Below are positions 10,320 through 21,423 of a stretch of 64,000 nucleotides of DNA, one piece after another. The stretch lies in assembly GCA_029252195.1 (NCBI GenBank), contig JAQXBV010000092.1, forward strand, positions 1-64,000, given 5' to 3'. A program made the position numbers and the translations under genes. Origin of the DNA: Yoonia sp. (GTDB taxonomy: Bacteria > Pseudomonadota > Alphaproteobacteria > Rhodobacterales > Rhodobacteraceae). The notes under the pieces are model-generated. The model worked only from the letters and a program-made list of their open reading frames with translations, made no database searches and was not told where the DNA came from. Each line of letters starts with the position of its first letter. The first letter of the stretch is position 1.

Positions 10320-11479
10320 CCCGCACGAGCCAAACCTTCGCCCCGCCAGTTATGGAAGCCCGCCGTTGGCTCGATGGCGTGATCCACCCCGACGGTCGCC
10401 CTCTTTTGAACGTCAGCCAAGCCGCCCCCGTTGATCCGCCCCCGCTGATCTTCCGCGAGGCCATCGCCGAGATCGTGCTCAATGACCCCGGCGCCCATCT
10501 CTATGGCCCTGTACTCGGCCTGCCCGCCCTCAGGGCAGAGATGGCCGCGCGCTGGACCAAATCTTACGGTGCCCCGATCAGCGACTCTCAGGTGGCCATC
10601 ACCTCAGGCTGCAACCAAGCTTTCGCCGCCGCCATCGCCACGCTTTGCGATGAAGGCTCCGAAGTCATCGTGCCCGTCCCCTACTATTTCAACCACTGCA
10701 TGTGGCTGGATATGGCGGGCGTGAAAACCGTGCCACTGGACGCAGGTCCAAGCCTGATCCCCGCCCCTGAACAGGCCGCAGCGCTGATCACGCCGCGCAC
10801 CCGCGCCATCGCATTGGTCAGCCCCAATGACCCCGCTGGCGTCGAATACCCGTCCAGCACGCTGCAAGCCTTTTATGAGCTGTGCAAATCGCGCAAAATC
10901 GCCCTGATCGTCGATGAAACTTACCGCGACTTCGACAGTCGAACAGGCGCGCCGCACAGCCTTTTCCAAGACCCTGACTGGGCTGACACTCTTATTCATC
11001 TCTACTCCTTCTCAAAGGCTTACCGCCTGACAGGCCACCGCGTCGGCGCGATGATCGCCTCCGAAGGACGGCTCGCAGAGGTCGAAAAGTTCCTTGATTC
11101 CGTCACCATCTGCCCCAACCAAATCGGCCAAAGAGCCGCGCTTTGGGGGATGCAGAATTTGGGCGAATGGCTGGCAGGGGAACGCTTGGAAATCCTTGAT
11201 CGCCGTGCCGCTATCGAAGAAAACTTCGCACCACTTGCCGCGAAAGGCTGGACGCTCAAAGGCTGCGGCGCCTACTTCGCCTATGTGCAGCACCCGTTCG
11301 GCTTGCCGTCCAATGAGCTCGCGCCAAAACTCGTGCTCGACGCGGGCGTGCTGTTGCTGCCCGCGTCGATGTTCATGCCTGATGAGGTGCCGGGCGGGGC
11401 CAACCATCTGCGGATCGCCTTTGCGAATATCGACCGCAGCGGCGTCGGAGAATTGATCGGGCGGCTTGCGGCGCTTTAA
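10316..11479 (+). CDS. PLP-dependent aminotransferase, class I/II
   Basis: AITSGCNQAFAAAIATLCDEGSEVIVPVPYYFNHCMWL, LIVDETYRDFD, YSFSKAYRLTGHRVG (Schiff-base Lys). Confidence 0.9.
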   Translation: MTRTSQTFAPPVMEARRWLDGVIHPDGRPLLNVSQAAPVDPPPLIFREAIAEIVLNDPGAHLYGPVLGLPALRAEMAARWTKSYGAPISDSQVAITSGCNQAFAAAIATLCDEGSEVIVPVPYYFNHCMWLDMAGVKTVPLDAGPSLIPAPEQAAALITPRTRAIALVSPNDPAGVEYPSSTLQAFYELCKSRKIALIVDETYRDFDSRTGAPHSLFQDPDWADTLIHLYSFSKAYRLTGHRVGAMIASEGRLAEVEKFLDSVTICPNQIGQRAALWGMQNLGEWLAGERLEILDRRAAIEENFAPLAAKGWTLKGCGAYFAYVQHPFGLPSNELAPKLVLDAGVLLLPASMFMPDEVPGGANHLRIAFANIDRSGVGELIGRLAAL

Positions 11480-12156
11480 CCCTGACGCATCAGCAACAGG
11501 TCAAAGCCCGCCGCCGACAGCACAAGTTTACGCAGACTTTGACCGCCCGCCAGATCATATACCAGATTGACCGATATCGACTTGATATAAAGCGGTGACA
11601 GATGGCCGGGGCCGTCGGACACGCGGTAGCTCATGTCGCAGACCAGCTGGCCCGCGACCTCTGCTTGCCCGACGGGCTGCAACAATATCGCGCGCCTGCC
11701 ATCGTAAAAACGGAACGCTGCGGGGCACCCTTTGGCACCGACAAACTGGCCAAGGGCCCCCACTGGATCAATGACCCCGACAGGCACGGCTGCCACGTTG
11801 GACAGAGGTGTCATTTCGCTGGTTGGGGTGATGACGGTGTCAATGGCCCGCCCCTCCGAAAACAGGACACTGATATCGCGGTTCTTGCGCGAAGATTGGC
11901 TGATGCCACGATACTGCTGGCCCGCAGACGTGGACTCGGAGGTGGCGGTAAACGTGCCGTTAAACACCCCAAGCGGTGTGTTGTTCAGGCTCGATTGCAG
12001 CGCGGGGCTGGCTCCGCCCTGATAGGTCAAACTACCCAAATCGCGCCCTGCGAGTTGAACTGAAAAGGTCTCGGCCTGTGCCATTGCACCTGTCAAAGCC
12101 AGCGCAAGAGCGGCAAGCATCTTATTACTAAAATGAGCAAAATTCATACAATTCAT
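11476..12156 (-). CDS. Secreted protein, DUF3108-like
   Basis: Signal peptide (NKMLAALALALTGAMAQA) followed by a beta-rich domain; tail-to-tail with the aminotransferase. Confidence 0.55.
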   Translation of the reverse strand: MNCMNFAHFSNKMLAALALALTGAMAQAETFSVQLAGRDLGSLTYQGGASPALQSSLNNTPLGVFNGTFTATSESTSAGQQYRGISQSSRKNRDISVLFSEGRAIDTVITPTSEMTPLSNVAAVPVGVIDPVGALGQFVGAKGCPAAFRFYDGRRAILLQPVGQAEVAGQLVCDMSYRVSDGPGHLSPLYIKSISVNLVYDLAGGQSLRKLVLSAAGFDLLLMRQG

Positions 12157-12390
12157 ACCTGTTTCGCGCGACCGTAGACTGATCGCCATGGCCTGAAAAT
12201 GCCATAGCGGCGCAAACAATGGGCCACAAGCAGAACTCCGCCGCCCCGTCACCGCGCTTTCAAGCAATTTTCACGCATCCGTGGGGGCTCAAACCAAGCC
12301 ATCCCCTTGCACCTGATGGGTTTGCGCCCTATCCATTTTGCGACGCCCCTTGCCGGGCACAATCGAACTTCGCGGATAAGGCACCAAAAC

Positions 12391-14229
12391 ATGGCGACCA
12401 AAAGCAAAAACCGGTATTTCCTCTGGATCATCATGGGCCTGTTGGTCGTGGGCCTTTTGGGCTTTGGGACAGGCGGGCTTTCCGGCAATATCCGCAACAT
12501 TGGCACCATGGGTGACAAGCCGATTTCGGTGCTGCGGTATCAGCGCGCGTTAAGCGAGCAATTGCAGGCCTTTGGGGCACAAGTCGGCACGCCGATCGGG
12601 TTTCAGCAAGCGCAGGCGCTTGGGCTTGATCAGGCCGTTCTGGAGCAGATCGTGACACGGCGCACCCTCGACAACGAGGCGGGCGCGCTAGGGATTTCGG
12701 TCGGCGACGGCCGCGTGCGTGACGAGGTGCTGCGCGTGCCCGCATTCAAAGGGCTGAGTGGCGATTTTGACCGCGAGGCTTACCGCTTTGCGCTGTCGCA
12801 ATCGGGCATCTCGGAAGCCGAATACGAAACGAGCATCCGCGAAGATATTGCGCGCACCCTGCTGCAAGGGGCCGTCGTCGGCGGCGTACCTGCCCCACAA
12901 GCCTATGCCGAAGCGCTCAGCCAATTCGTCGGTGAAGCACGCGCCATCACCTATGCAACGCTCACTGCCGCAGACCTGACCGCGCCGCTCGCAGGCGCGA
13001 CAGAGGCCGATTTGCAGGCCTATTACGACGCGCATCCAGAGGATTTCACCAAGCCTGAAGAGCGTGACATCACCTATGCGTGGCTGATCCCCGATATGAT
13101 CCAGGACAACATCGAGATCGACGAGCAAGCCCTGCGCGATCTTTACCAAGAGCGGATTAACGATTTCATGGTGCCAGAGCGGCGCTTGGTTGAGCGGCTT
13201 GTGTTTGTCGATACGGCTGCCGCCGAAGCTGCCAAGGCAACCCTGAGCGACACTGTCGACTTTGATCAACTGGTCGCAGACCGTGGCCTTGAGCTGTCTG
13301 ACGTGGACCTTGGCGATGTCTCGCGTGACGACCTTGGCACAAATGCGGACGCCGTTTTTGCAGCCACGGCGGGCGATGTGGTCGGGCCACTCAACACCAC
13401 GCTCGGGCCTGCATTGTTTCGGATGAACGCTGTTTTGGCAGCCGAAGAAGTCGCCTTTGAAGACGCGCAAGACGACCTGCGCATCGAGCTTGCCGCCGCC
13501 CGCGCCCGCCGCGTGATCGACGACAGCCGTGACAAGATCAACGATCTGCTGGCAGGCGGCGCCAAACTCGAAGACCTCGCCGAACAGACAGATATGGAAC
13601 TTGGCGAGATTGCATGGAGCATCGACACCCATGACGGGATCGCGGCCTATGAAGAATTCCGCGCAGCGGCGGAGGCCGTTAAGGAAGGCGACTATCCGAC
13701 GCTTGTGGACTTGCCAGACGGCGACATCTTTGCCATGCGGCTCAACAAGATCACGGCCCCCTCAGTCCGCCCGATAGCGGGCGTCATGGACGGTGTGAAG
13801 GCTGGCTGGACAGCGCAAGCAGAGCAAACCGCCCTTCTTGCGCAAGCCGCTGAAACGGCAAAGGAAATCCTGCCACTGACCGCCTTTGACACCATTGGTC
13901 TGGCCGAAAAGAAAGAGCCTGCTCTGACCCGCCGCGGGTATGTCGAGGGCACGTCGCCCAGCTTCCTCACGGATGTCTTTGCGATGGCGACGGGCGAGGT
14001 CAAGGTGATTGACAACGGCACAAGCGTGCTCTTGGTGCGCCTCGACAGCGTGACCCCACCTGACGAAAACGACGCGCAAACCGCCGCCGAAAAAGAGGCC
14101 GCAGCCCAAACCGCCGCCGCAGGCATCAGCCAAGATCTTTTCGAGGCCTTTGCCGCATCAGTGCAAGCCCGCACAGACGTGAACATCAATCAGGCCGCAC
14201 TCAACGCCGTGCACGCCCAACTTCAATAA
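12391..14229 (+). CDS. Peptidylprolyl isomerase / SurA N-terminal domain protein (PpiD-like)
   Basis: MATKSKNRYFLWIIMGLLVVGLLGFGTGGLSGNIRNIGTMGDKPISVLRYQRALSEQ: N-terminal TM anchor plus SurA_N-like domain. Confidence 0.88.
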   Translation: MATKSKNRYFLWIIMGLLVVGLLGFGTGGLSGNIRNIGTMGDKPISVLRYQRALSEQLQAFGAQVGTPIGFQQAQALGLDQAVLEQIVTRRTLDNEAGALGISVGDGRVRDEVLRVPAFKGLSGDFDREAYRFALSQSGISEAEYETSIREDIARTLLQGAVVGGVPAPQAYAEALSQFVGEARAITYATLTAADLTAPLAGATEADLQAYYDAHPEDFTKPEERDITYAWLIPDMIQDNIEIDEQALRDLYQERINDFMVPERRLVERLVFVDTAAAEAAKATLSDTVDFDQLVADRGLELSDVDLGDVSRDDLGTNADAVFAATAGDVVGPLNTTLGPALFRMNAVLAAEEVAFEDAQDDLRIELAAARARRVIDDSRDKINDLLAGGAKLEDLAEQTDMELGEIAWSIDTHDGIAAYEEFRAAAEAVKEGDYPTLVDLPDGDIFAMRLNKITAPSVRPIAGVMDGVKAGWTAQAEQTALLAQAAETAKEILPLTAFDTIGLAEKKEPALTRRGYVEGTSPSFLTDVFAMATGEVKVIDNGTSVLLVRLDSVTPPDENDAQTAAEKEAAAQTAAAGISQDLFEAFAASVQARTDVNINQAALNAVHAQLQ

Positions 14230-14238
14230 GCGAACACT

Positions 14239-15744
14239 ATGGCTCTTCTTCCTGATTTCGACAACTTCGCGCGTGGCTATGACGCTGGCGAAAACCAAGT
14301 CGTCTACGCACGGCTCGCCGCCGATATGGACACCCCTGTCTCGCTGATGCTCAAGCTCGCGGATGCTGGCAAAAACGCCTTTATGCTGGAATCTGTCACG
14401 GGCGGCGAGGTGCGCGGGCGTTATTCCATCGTCGGCATGAACCCCGATCTGATCTGGGAATGTCGTGGCACCACCAACCGCGTGAACCGCAACGCGCGCT
14501 TTGACGACGCGGCCTTTACCGATATCGACACCGATCCGCTAACCGCATTGCGCGGGCTGATCGCCGAGAGCAAAATCAACCTGCCTGCCGATCTGCCTGC
14601 CGCCTCTGCTGGCCTGTTCGGCTACTTGGGCTACGATATGATCCGTCTGGTCGAGCACCTGCCCGATGTGAACCCCGATCCGCTTGGCCTGCCCGACGCC
14701 ATGATGCTGCGCCCCTCGGTGGTCGCAGTGCTTGACGGCGTCAAAGGCGACGTGATCCTTGTTGCCCCCGCTTGGGCCAATTCGGGCCTTTCCGCTAAAG
14801 CGGCCTATGCCCAAGCCGCCGAGCGGGTGATGGACGCCACCCGCGCCCTTGACCGCCCCCTGCCCGCGCATCGCACCCTGTCGGAGGCACATGAGGCCTC
14901 GCCGCCTGTGTCAAACTTTACCCATGACGGCTATCTCGCTGCCGTAGAAAAGGCCAAGGACTACATCCGCGCAGGCGACATCTTTCAAGTTGTGCCAAGC
15001 CAACGCTGGACCCAAGAGTACCGCGAGCCACCCTTCGCGCTTTATCGCTCCTTGCGGCGCACGAACCCCTCGCCGTTCATGTTTTTCTTTAACTTCGGCG
15101 GCTTTCAGGTCATCGGCGCAAGCCCAGAAATCCTCGTGCGGGTCTTCGGCAAGGAAGTCACCATCCGCCCGATCGCAGGCACGCGGCCACGCGGGGCCAC
15201 CCCTGCCGAGGATAAGGCCAACGAGCTTGACCTGATGGCCGATAAAAAGGAACTCGCCGAGCACCTGATGTTGCTAGACCTCGGGCGTAATGACACGGGC
15301 AAGGTCTCCAAGATCGGCACGGTCAAACCAACCGAGCAATTCATCGTCGAGCGCTATTCCCACGTTATGCACATCGTGTCCAACGTCGTGGGCGAATTGG
15401 CCGATGATCAAGACGCGCTTTCCGCTTTCTTCGCGGGCATGCCTGCAGGCACCGTATCGGGCGCGCCCAAGGTCCGCGCGATGGAGATCATCGACGAATT
15501 GGAACCCGAAAAGCGCGGCGTTTATGGCGGCGGCTGTGGGTACTTCTCGGCCAATGGCGACATGGATATGTGCATCGCGCTGCGGACAGCCGTGCTGCAA
15601 GACGAGAAGCTTTATATCCAAGCGGGTGGTGGCGTTGTCTATGACAGCGACCCCGAAGCCGAGTATCAAGAGACCGTGCATAAATCCAACGCGATCCGCA
15701 AGGCAGCGGCGGACGCCGCAATGTTCCGCACCGGCAACAGCTAG
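14239..15744 (+). CDS. trpE: Anthranilate synthase component I
   Basis: IRAGDIFQVVPSQRW, RPIAGTRPRGATPAEDKANELDLMADKKELAEHLMLLDLGRNDTGKVS, GTVSGAPKVRAMEIIDELEPEKRG. Confidence 0.97.
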   Translation: MALLPDFDNFARGYDAGENQVVYARLAADMDTPVSLMLKLADAGKNAFMLESVTGGEVRGRYSIVGMNPDLIWECRGTTNRVNRNARFDDAAFTDIDTDPLTALRGLIAESKINLPADLPAASAGLFGYLGYDMIRLVEHLPDVNPDPLGLPDAMMLRPSVVAVLDGVKGDVILVAPAWANSGLSAKAAYAQAAERVMDATRALDRPLPAHRTLSEAHEASPPVSNFTHDGYLAAVEKAKDYIRAGDIFQVVPSQRWTQEYREPPFALYRSLRRTNPSPFMFFFNFGGFQVIGASPEILVRVFGKEVTIRPIAGTRPRGATPAEDKANELDLMADKKELAEHLMLLDLGRNDTGKVSKIGTVKPTEQFIVERYSHVMHIVSNVVGELADDQDALSAFFAGMPAGTVSGAPKVRAMEIIDELEPEKRGVYGGGCGYFSANGDMDMCIALRTAVLQDEKLYIQAGGGVVYDSDPEAEYQETVHKSNAIRKAAADAAMFRTGNS

Positions 15745-15775
15745 GCGATCAGGGGCATCGCCGCGCTGCCCGCTT

Positions 15776-17167
15776 TTAATCGCGGGTCAGAATTGCCGAT
15801 GCGGGGGCCAAGGCGACTTGGCCAGCGCGGTTTGCCGTGCCCCAAAGTTGAAGCGCGGAAATCGTATCGGGGCGGATACGGGCCAGCAAGATCACACCAT
15901 TTTCCTGCCGCGCGCGAAAGGCGGCCTGATCCATGAAGCGACGGATGTTGCGGGCATCTTGGCCCTGCCCGTCCAAGTCGCGGTAGATCACGCCGGCAGG
16001 CACGCCAGCCTTATCTGCCTCGCGCATCGAGGAATTTAAACCACTGGAAACACTCACCAATCCGCGCCCGTCTTTGGATAGGATAGACAATGCCTGCTCG
16101 GTTACAGCACGGTCGCTCTGCATGCCGCCATTGCCTGCATCAAACAAAAGGACGGTCTCGCTGAGGGCCCCGAAGCTCGCCTCAAACGCGATCTGAACAT
16201 CTGAGGGAGACACCCCAGCAGGCAGGGCCGACCGCACGCCCACCTCTATGCCTGCCGCGCGATATGCTCCCATCTTTTGGGCCGCATCGGGCGACGACGG
16301 GTCAAGGACCACTGTCACGGGGAACGGTAAGTTTTTCAGCGCCGTGTCAGCGCCCTTCATGATTCCGTCATCCAAAAGGATAATCGACATCAAGGGCTTG
16401 TTCTCGAGATTCTGAAAATCCGCCGCATACCGTACAATCGCAGGCGCATCATCAGGGACAGGCGCCGCCTCGGGCGCCTCCGATGCCTCTTCAGGCTCAG
16501 AGGTGATCACACGGTTGACCTTGATCGTCGCGTCGCCAGACGGCATCGCAGTGGCATTGGGCAAGGTCAAAACAGCCGGAGCCGAAGGCGCGTCGGTTGG
16601 AGCCGCCTGTGCGACGGGCGCAGGGACCGGCACGGGGATATCAATGGTCGGAACCTCGGCAGGCACGTCCTCGACCAGGGCAACGACTGCCTCTGGTTCG
16701 GCCTCCAAAGGGGCCGCAGGCGTCGTGGATACTGATAAATCTTGTTCATTCACAGGCACTTGTGGGGCCATGGACTGGGGATTGGGCAAGACAGGCTCTT
16801 CTGCCTCGGCCATCAGTTCAGGCGGATTTGGCGCCGCTTCGGGGCTGGCCAAAGTCTCGGAAAGTACAACGGCAGCGGGGACATCCGCAGGGTTCGTGTC
16901 CATCTGCGGCTGGGTCACCTCAACCTGTGGCGTGGCCACGCGTGGCGCGGCGTTCGGCTCGACTGGCACAGTGTCGGATTGGGCGGCAACCTCTTGTGGC
17001 GCTTGCATCTGGTCGCCCCCGGCCTCCGTCGCGACGGGTGCTGTGACTTGCGGCGGTGCTGGCGGGGTGTTGCCTGCGGGCTGCTCAGTTGCCAATGAGG
17101 CCACTGTCAATGTCGCGCCCCCTACGACCAATCCCATCAATCCACCAGAAAATAACCCTCGTAGCAC
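15776..17167 (-). CDS. Divergent polysaccharide deacetylase family protein (YibQ-like) with long Pro/Ala/Glu-rich N-terminal region
   Basis: TM anchor, ~180-aa low-complexity PAE region, C-terminal LMSIILLDDGIMKGADTALKNLPFPVTVVLDPSSPDAAQKMGAYRAAGIEVGVR; located between trpE and trpG. Confidence 0.85.
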   Translation of the reverse strand: MLRGLFSGGLMGLVVGGATLTVASLATEQPAGNTPPAPPQVTAPVATEAGGDQMQAPQEVAAQSDTVPVEPNAAPRVATPQVEVTQPQMDTNPADVPAAVVLSETLASPEAAPNPPELMAEAEEPVLPNPQSMAPQVPVNEQDLSVSTTPAAPLEAEPEAVVALVEDVPAEVPTIDIPVPVPAPVAQAAPTDAPSAPAVLTLPNATAMPSGDATIKVNRVITSEPEEASEAPEAAPVPDDAPAIVRYAADFQNLENKPLMSIILLDDGIMKGADTALKNLPFPVTVVLDPSSPDAAQKMGAYRAAGIEVGVRSALPAGVSPSDVQIAFEASFGALSETVLLFDAGNGGMQSDRAVTEQALSILSKDGRGLVSVSSGLNSSMREADKAGVPAGVIYRDLDGQGQDARNIRRFMDQAAFRARQENGVILLARIRPDTISALQLWGTANRAGQVALAPASAILTRD

Positions 17168-17294
17168 GCAATAGTCCCCTTGCTTTTGTCAGACCGACCT
17201 TGACGCTGCCCTGTCAGTCGGCCCATGTAGGTCTTACTATACCTTTACCCAGTAAGGGATCGGTAGCCCCTAATTGACAACGCTAGGCGAAGAC

Positions 17295-17876
17295 ATGCTG
17301 CTTTTGATCGATAATTACGACAGTTTCACCTATAACCTTGTGCATTACCTCGGAGAATTGGGCACCGACGTCATCGTCCGACGCAACGATGCCATCGACG
17401 TGCAAGAGGCCATGGCGATGAATCCGGCGGGGATTATGCTCTCGCCCGGCCCTTGCGATCCTGCGCAGGCGGGCATTTGCCTTGCGCTGACGGCGGCAGC
17501 CGCCGAGACCAAGACGCCGCTGATTGGCGTGTGCCTTGGACACCAGACAATTGGCGAGGCCTTTGGCGGCAAGGTGGTGCGCGCAGGCGAGATCGTGCAC
17601 GGCAAAATGGGCACGATGCATCACACAGGCAAAGGCCTTTTCAAAGATTTGCCAAACCCGTTTGAGGCAACCCGCTATCATTCGCTCATCGTGGAGCGCG
17701 CAAGCCTGCCCGATTGCCTTGAGATCACCGCCGAGCTGTCGGATGGCACCATCATGGGTCTGCAACACAAGACGCTCCCGATCCACGGCGTGCAATTTCA
17801 CCCCGAAAGCATCGCCTCCGAGCACGGTCATCAGCTTTTGAAAAACTTCACAGATACGCTGAAGGTGCCGGCATGA
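17295..17876 (+). CDS. trpG: Anthranilate synthase component II (glutamine amidotransferase)
   Basis: [64 protein letters not shown]. Confidence 0.96.
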   Translation: MLLLIDNYDSFTYNLVHYLGELGTDVIVRRNDAIDVQEAMAMNPAGIMLSPGPCDPAQAGICLALTAAAAETKTPLIGVCLGHQTIGEAFGGKVVRAGEIVHGKMGTMHHTGKGLFKDLPNPFEATRYHSLIVERASLPDCLEITAELSDGTIMGLQHKTLPIHGVQFHPESIASEHGHQLLKNFTDTLKVPA

Positions 17877-18892
17877 GTGACGCAATGAAGCCCCTGATTT
17901 ACGCGGCCTCCGAGGGGCCGTTGTCGCGTGCGCAAGCCGAAATGGCGTTCGAGGAATTGTTCAACGGCACCGCGACTCCAGCCCAAATGGGCGGTCTTCT
18001 GATGGCGATGCGGGCGCGCGGCGAATCCGTCTCGGAATATGCCGCCGCCGCTGCCGTGATGCGGTCCAAATGTCTGCCCGTGAAAGCGCCCGGGGGTGCG
18101 ATGGATATCGTGGGCACCGGCGGCGACGGCAAAGGGACGCTCAACATCTCGACCGCGACCGCCTTTGTTGTGGCAGGCGCAGGCGTGCCGGTGGCCAAAC
18201 ATGGCAACAAGAACCTCTCGTCCTTGTCTGGCGCGGCAGATGCGCTGGCGCAGATGGGTGTCAATGTGATGGTCGGTCCTGAAGTGGTCGAACGCGCGCT
18301 GGCGGAAGCTGGTATCGGCTTTATGATGGCACCGATGCACCACCCTGCGATCAAACATGTGATGCCCGTGCGCCAAGAATTGGGCTGCAAGACGATCTTC
18401 AACATCCTCGGCCCGCTGACCAACCCTGCCGGTGTCAAACGCCAGTTGACTGGCGCATTTGCGGTCGATCTGATCTTTCCAATGGCCGAAACGCTGCTCG
18501 CGCTTGGGTCTGAAAAAGCGTGGCTTGTGCATGGTGGCGACGGTACGGATGAGCTGGCGATTTCCGCCGCCTCGCAAGTTGCCGTTTTGGAGAATGGCAA
18601 AATCACCGGCCGTGAAGTCCACCCCGAGGATGCAGGCCTGCCTGTGCATCCATTCAGGGATATTCTGGGCGGCACCCCCGCAGAGAATGGTGTGGCCTTC
18701 CGTGCGCTTTTGAACGGCGAAAAGAACGCCTACCGCGATGCGGTTTTGCTCAATGCCGCCGCCGCTCTGATGGTTGCAGATAAGGTGAGCTCTTTGCCCG
18801 AAGGCGTTGAACTTGCACGGATGAGCATTGATAGCGGCAAGGCGCTGGCTTGCGTCGAAAAACTCGCCCTGATTACACAAGGTAAAGCATGA
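17873..18892 (+). CDS. trpD: Anthranilate phosphoribosyltransferase
   Basis: [48 protein letters not shown]. Confidence 0.97.
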   Translation: MSDAMKPLIYAASEGPLSRAQAEMAFEELFNGTATPAQMGGLLMAMRARGESVSEYAAAAAVMRSKCLPVKAPGGAMDIVGTGGDGKGTLNISTATAFVVAGAGVPVAKHGNKNLSSLSGAADALAQMGVNVMVGPEVVERALAEAGIGFMMAPMHHPAIKHVMPVRQELGCKTIFNILGPLTNPAGVKRQLTGAFAVDLIFPMAETLLALGSEKAWLVHGGDGTDELAISAASQVAVLENGKITGREVHPEDAGLPVHPFRDILGGTPAENGVAFRALLNGEKNAYRDAVLLNAAAALMVADKVSSLPEGVELARMSIDSGKALACVEKLALITQGKA

Positions 18893-19695
18893 ACGTTCTC
18901 GATAAAATCAAAGCCTATAAGCTCGAAGATGTCGCCGCGCGCAAAGCGGCCGTGCCGCTTGCAGAGGTCGAGGCCCGCGCCCGCGAGGCAAGCCCTGTAC
19001 GCGGATTTGCGGAACGCTTGCTTGAGGCATCCCGCGAGGGCTACGGCCTGATCGCAGAGGTCAAAAAGGCCAGCCCGTCAAAGGGCCTGATCCGCGCCGA
19101 TTTCGACCCGCCCGTTTTGGCGAGGGCTTACGAGGATGGCGGCGCGACCTGTCTGTCCGTGCTGACCGACGGCCCGTCATTTCAAGGCGACGACAGCTAT
19201 CTGGTTGCCGCGCGCGCGGCCACATCCCTGCCCGCCCTGCGCAAGGATTTCATGTATGACACCTATCAGGTCGCCGAGGCCCGCGCCCTGAACGCCGATT
19301 GCATCTTGATCATTCTTGCCTCGGTCAGCGATGCCCAAGCGCAAGAGCTTGAAGAGGCTGCGTTTTCTTGGGGTATGGATGTGCTGCTTGAGGTCCATGA
19401 CGCCCCTGAACTGGAGCGCGCAAGCCTGCTGAAATCCCCGCTCATGGGGATCAATAACCGCAATCTCAAGACCTTTGAGACCAGCTTGGATACCACCCGC
19501 ACCTTGTCGCGGATGGTCCCTACCGACCGTCTGATTGTCTGCGAAAGCGGGCTGTCCACGCCCGCCGATCTGGCCGATATGGCCCGCTACGGCGCACGCG
19601 CCTTCCTGATTGGCGAGAGCTTGATGCGCCAAGAGGATGTGACCCATGCAACACGCACACTGCTTGCCAATCCCCTGACCGAAAGGGCGATGTGA
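18889..19695 (+). CDS. trpC: Indole-3-glycerol phosphate synthase
   Basis: [64 protein letters not shown]. Confidence 0.97.
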   Translation: MNVLDKIKAYKLEDVAARKAAVPLAEVEARAREASPVRGFAERLLEASREGYGLIAEVKKASPSKGLIRADFDPPVLARAYEDGGATCLSVLTDGPSFQGDDSYLVAARAATSLPALRKDFMYDTYQVAEARALNADCILIILASVSDAQAQELEEAAFSWGMDVLLEVHDAPELERASLLKSPLMGINNRNLKTFETSLDTTRTLSRMVPTDRLIVCESGLSTPADLADMARYGARAFLIGESLMRQEDVTHATRTLLANPLTERAM

Positions 19696-20174
19696 TGAGC
19701 GGGAAACTGAGCCATTTTGACGAGGCCGGACAGGCGCATATGGTGGATGTGTCTGAAAAGCCGGTCACATCACGGATCGCTGTGGCCGAGGGCCATATCA
19801 CGATGACGGCCCGGACACTGGCGCTGGTTACCGAAGGCCGCGCGGCCAAGGGGGACGTGCTGGGCGTGGCCCGTCTGGCAGGGATTATGGGCGCCAAGAA
19901 GACCGCCGAGTTGATCCCGCTGTGCCATCCGCTGCCCATCACGAAAGTCACCGTCGATCTAACCCCCGACGCGTCCTTGCCCGGCGTGCGGATCACCGCC
20001 ACAGTCAAGACCACGGGCCAGACAGGCGTCGAAATGGAAGCACTGACGGCAGTGTCTGTCGCGGCCCTCACTGTGCACGACATGGTCAAAGCGGTGCAGA
20101 AAGACATGGAAATCGGCGGCATAAAGGTGACGCTCAAAGACGGCGGCAAATCAGGGCGATTTGAAAACCCATGA
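19695..20174 (+). CDS. moaC: Cyclic pyranopterin monophosphate synthase
   Basis: [57 protein letters not shown]. Confidence 0.96.
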   Translation: MSGKLSHFDEAGQAHMVDVSEKPVTSRIAVAEGHITMTARTLALVTEGRAAKGDVLGVARLAGIMGAKKTAELIPLCHPLPITKVTVDLTPDASLPGVRITATVKTTGQTGVEMEALTAVSVAALTVHDMVKAVQKDMEIGGIKVTLKDGGKSGRFENP

Positions 20175-21343
20175 TCTCCACCGCCGAGGCCCTCGCCCAT
20201 CTCTTTGATCTCGTAGAGGTTTTGCCCGTCGAGCGCGTCTCGTTGCGCCATGCCAGCGGCCGCGTTCTGGCCGAAGATGTTTTCGCAACCCGCGACCAGC
20301 CGCCGTTTGCGGCCTCTGCGATGGATGGCTATGCGGCACATGCCGAGGATACGACATCAGGCGCTATCTTGCAGGTCATTGGCGAGGCGGCTGCGGGACA
20401 CGGGTTCGCGGGCACACTCAAGCGCGGCGAGGCGCTGCGCATCTTTACGGGTGCGCCCTTGCCCGCTGGTGCCACCCGCGTTGTGATCCAAGAAGATGTG
20501 ACACGTGAGGGCGAGAGCATTACCCTTGGTGACACGCTCGACAGCGCCCATTATGTGCGGCCAGCGGGCGCCGACTTTCGCAATGGCGACATGATCGCAG
20601 CGCCGCGCTGCCTCGGGCCCGCTGATATCGCCTTGCTTGCGGCGATGAACATTGCTTCGGTTCCCGTGACCAGAAAGCCGATAGTTGCGATTATTGCGAC
20701 AGGCGACGAGCTTGTCCAACCGGGCGAGGTGCCCGCCCCCGATCAGATCATTGCCTCCAATAGCTACGGGCTTGAGGCGCTCTTGCGGGCGCATGGCGCT
20801 GAGGTGCGGCTTTTGCCGATTGCCCGCGATACCCACGCATCATTGGCGCTGGCGTTTGATCTGGCCGCCGATGCAGACCTGATCATTACCATCGGCGGGG
20901 CGTCGGTGGGCGATCACGACTTGGTCGGCGCGGTTGCCGCCGCCAAGGGCATGTCGCGCGCGTTTTACAAGGTCGCGATGCGCCCGGGCAAGCCGCTGAT
21001 GGCAGGGCGCATTGGGCGGGCCGCGATGATCGGATTGCCTGGAAACCCCGTTTCAGCAATGGTTTGCGGCCATATCTTTGTGGTGCCCGTCCTGCGCAAA
21101 ATGCTTGGCCTCGGCGCAGCCGCTGCACCACGCGAGACCGTCAGGCTGACCCATCCGATCGGCACCAACGGGCCCCGCGAACATTATATGCGCGCGCGCG
21201 TTGATCATGGCGATCTGACCATCTTTGACCGACAGGACAGTGCCCTTTTGACAGTCCTCGCACAGGCCAACTGCCTTGCCATCCGCCCCCCACTTGAAGG
21301 CGCGCGGCTGCCAGATGATCGCATGGAGATCATTCGTCTCTAA
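20171..21343 (+). CDS. moeA: Molybdopterin molybdenumtransferase
   Basis: [52 protein letters not shown]. Confidence 0.95.
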   Translation: MISTAEALAHLFDLVEVLPVERVSLRHASGRVLAEDVFATRDQPPFAASAMDGYAAHAEDTTSGAILQVIGEAAAGHGFAGTLKRGEALRIFTGAPLPAGATRVVIQEDVTREGESITLGDTLDSAHYVRPAGADFRNGDMIAAPRCLGPADIALLAAMNIASVPVTRKPIVAIIATGDELVQPGEVPAPDQIIASNSYGLEALLRAHGAEVRLLPIARDTHASLALAFDLAADADLIITIGGASVGDHDLVGAVAAAKGMSRAFYKVAMRPGKPLMAGRIGRAAMIGLPGNPVSAMVCGHIFVVPVLRKMLGLGAAAAPRETVRLTHPIGTNGPREHYMRARVDHGDLTIFDRQDSALLTVLAQANCLAIRPPLEGARLPDDRMEIIRL

Positions 21344-21372
21344 AGTGCGCCCTAAGAGTTGACACAAAGCAA

Positions 21373-21387
21373 GAACATGCGTAGAAC
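21373..21387. promoter_or_regulatory. SOS box (LexA operator, GAAC-N7-GAAC)
   Basis: GAAC ATGCGTA GAAC, about 37 bp upstream of the lexA start; matches the alphaproteobacterial GTTC/GAAC-N7 direct-repeat SOS box. Confidence 0.85.
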
Positions 21388-21423
21388 ATATGCAAAACGC
21401 GCAACATATATCGGGAGCCGGCC

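Noticed and set aside
12688-13632. 314-aa minus-strand ORF opposite the PpiD-like gene
   Set aside because: Shadow ORF opposite a well-supported coding sequence with correct start and operon context.
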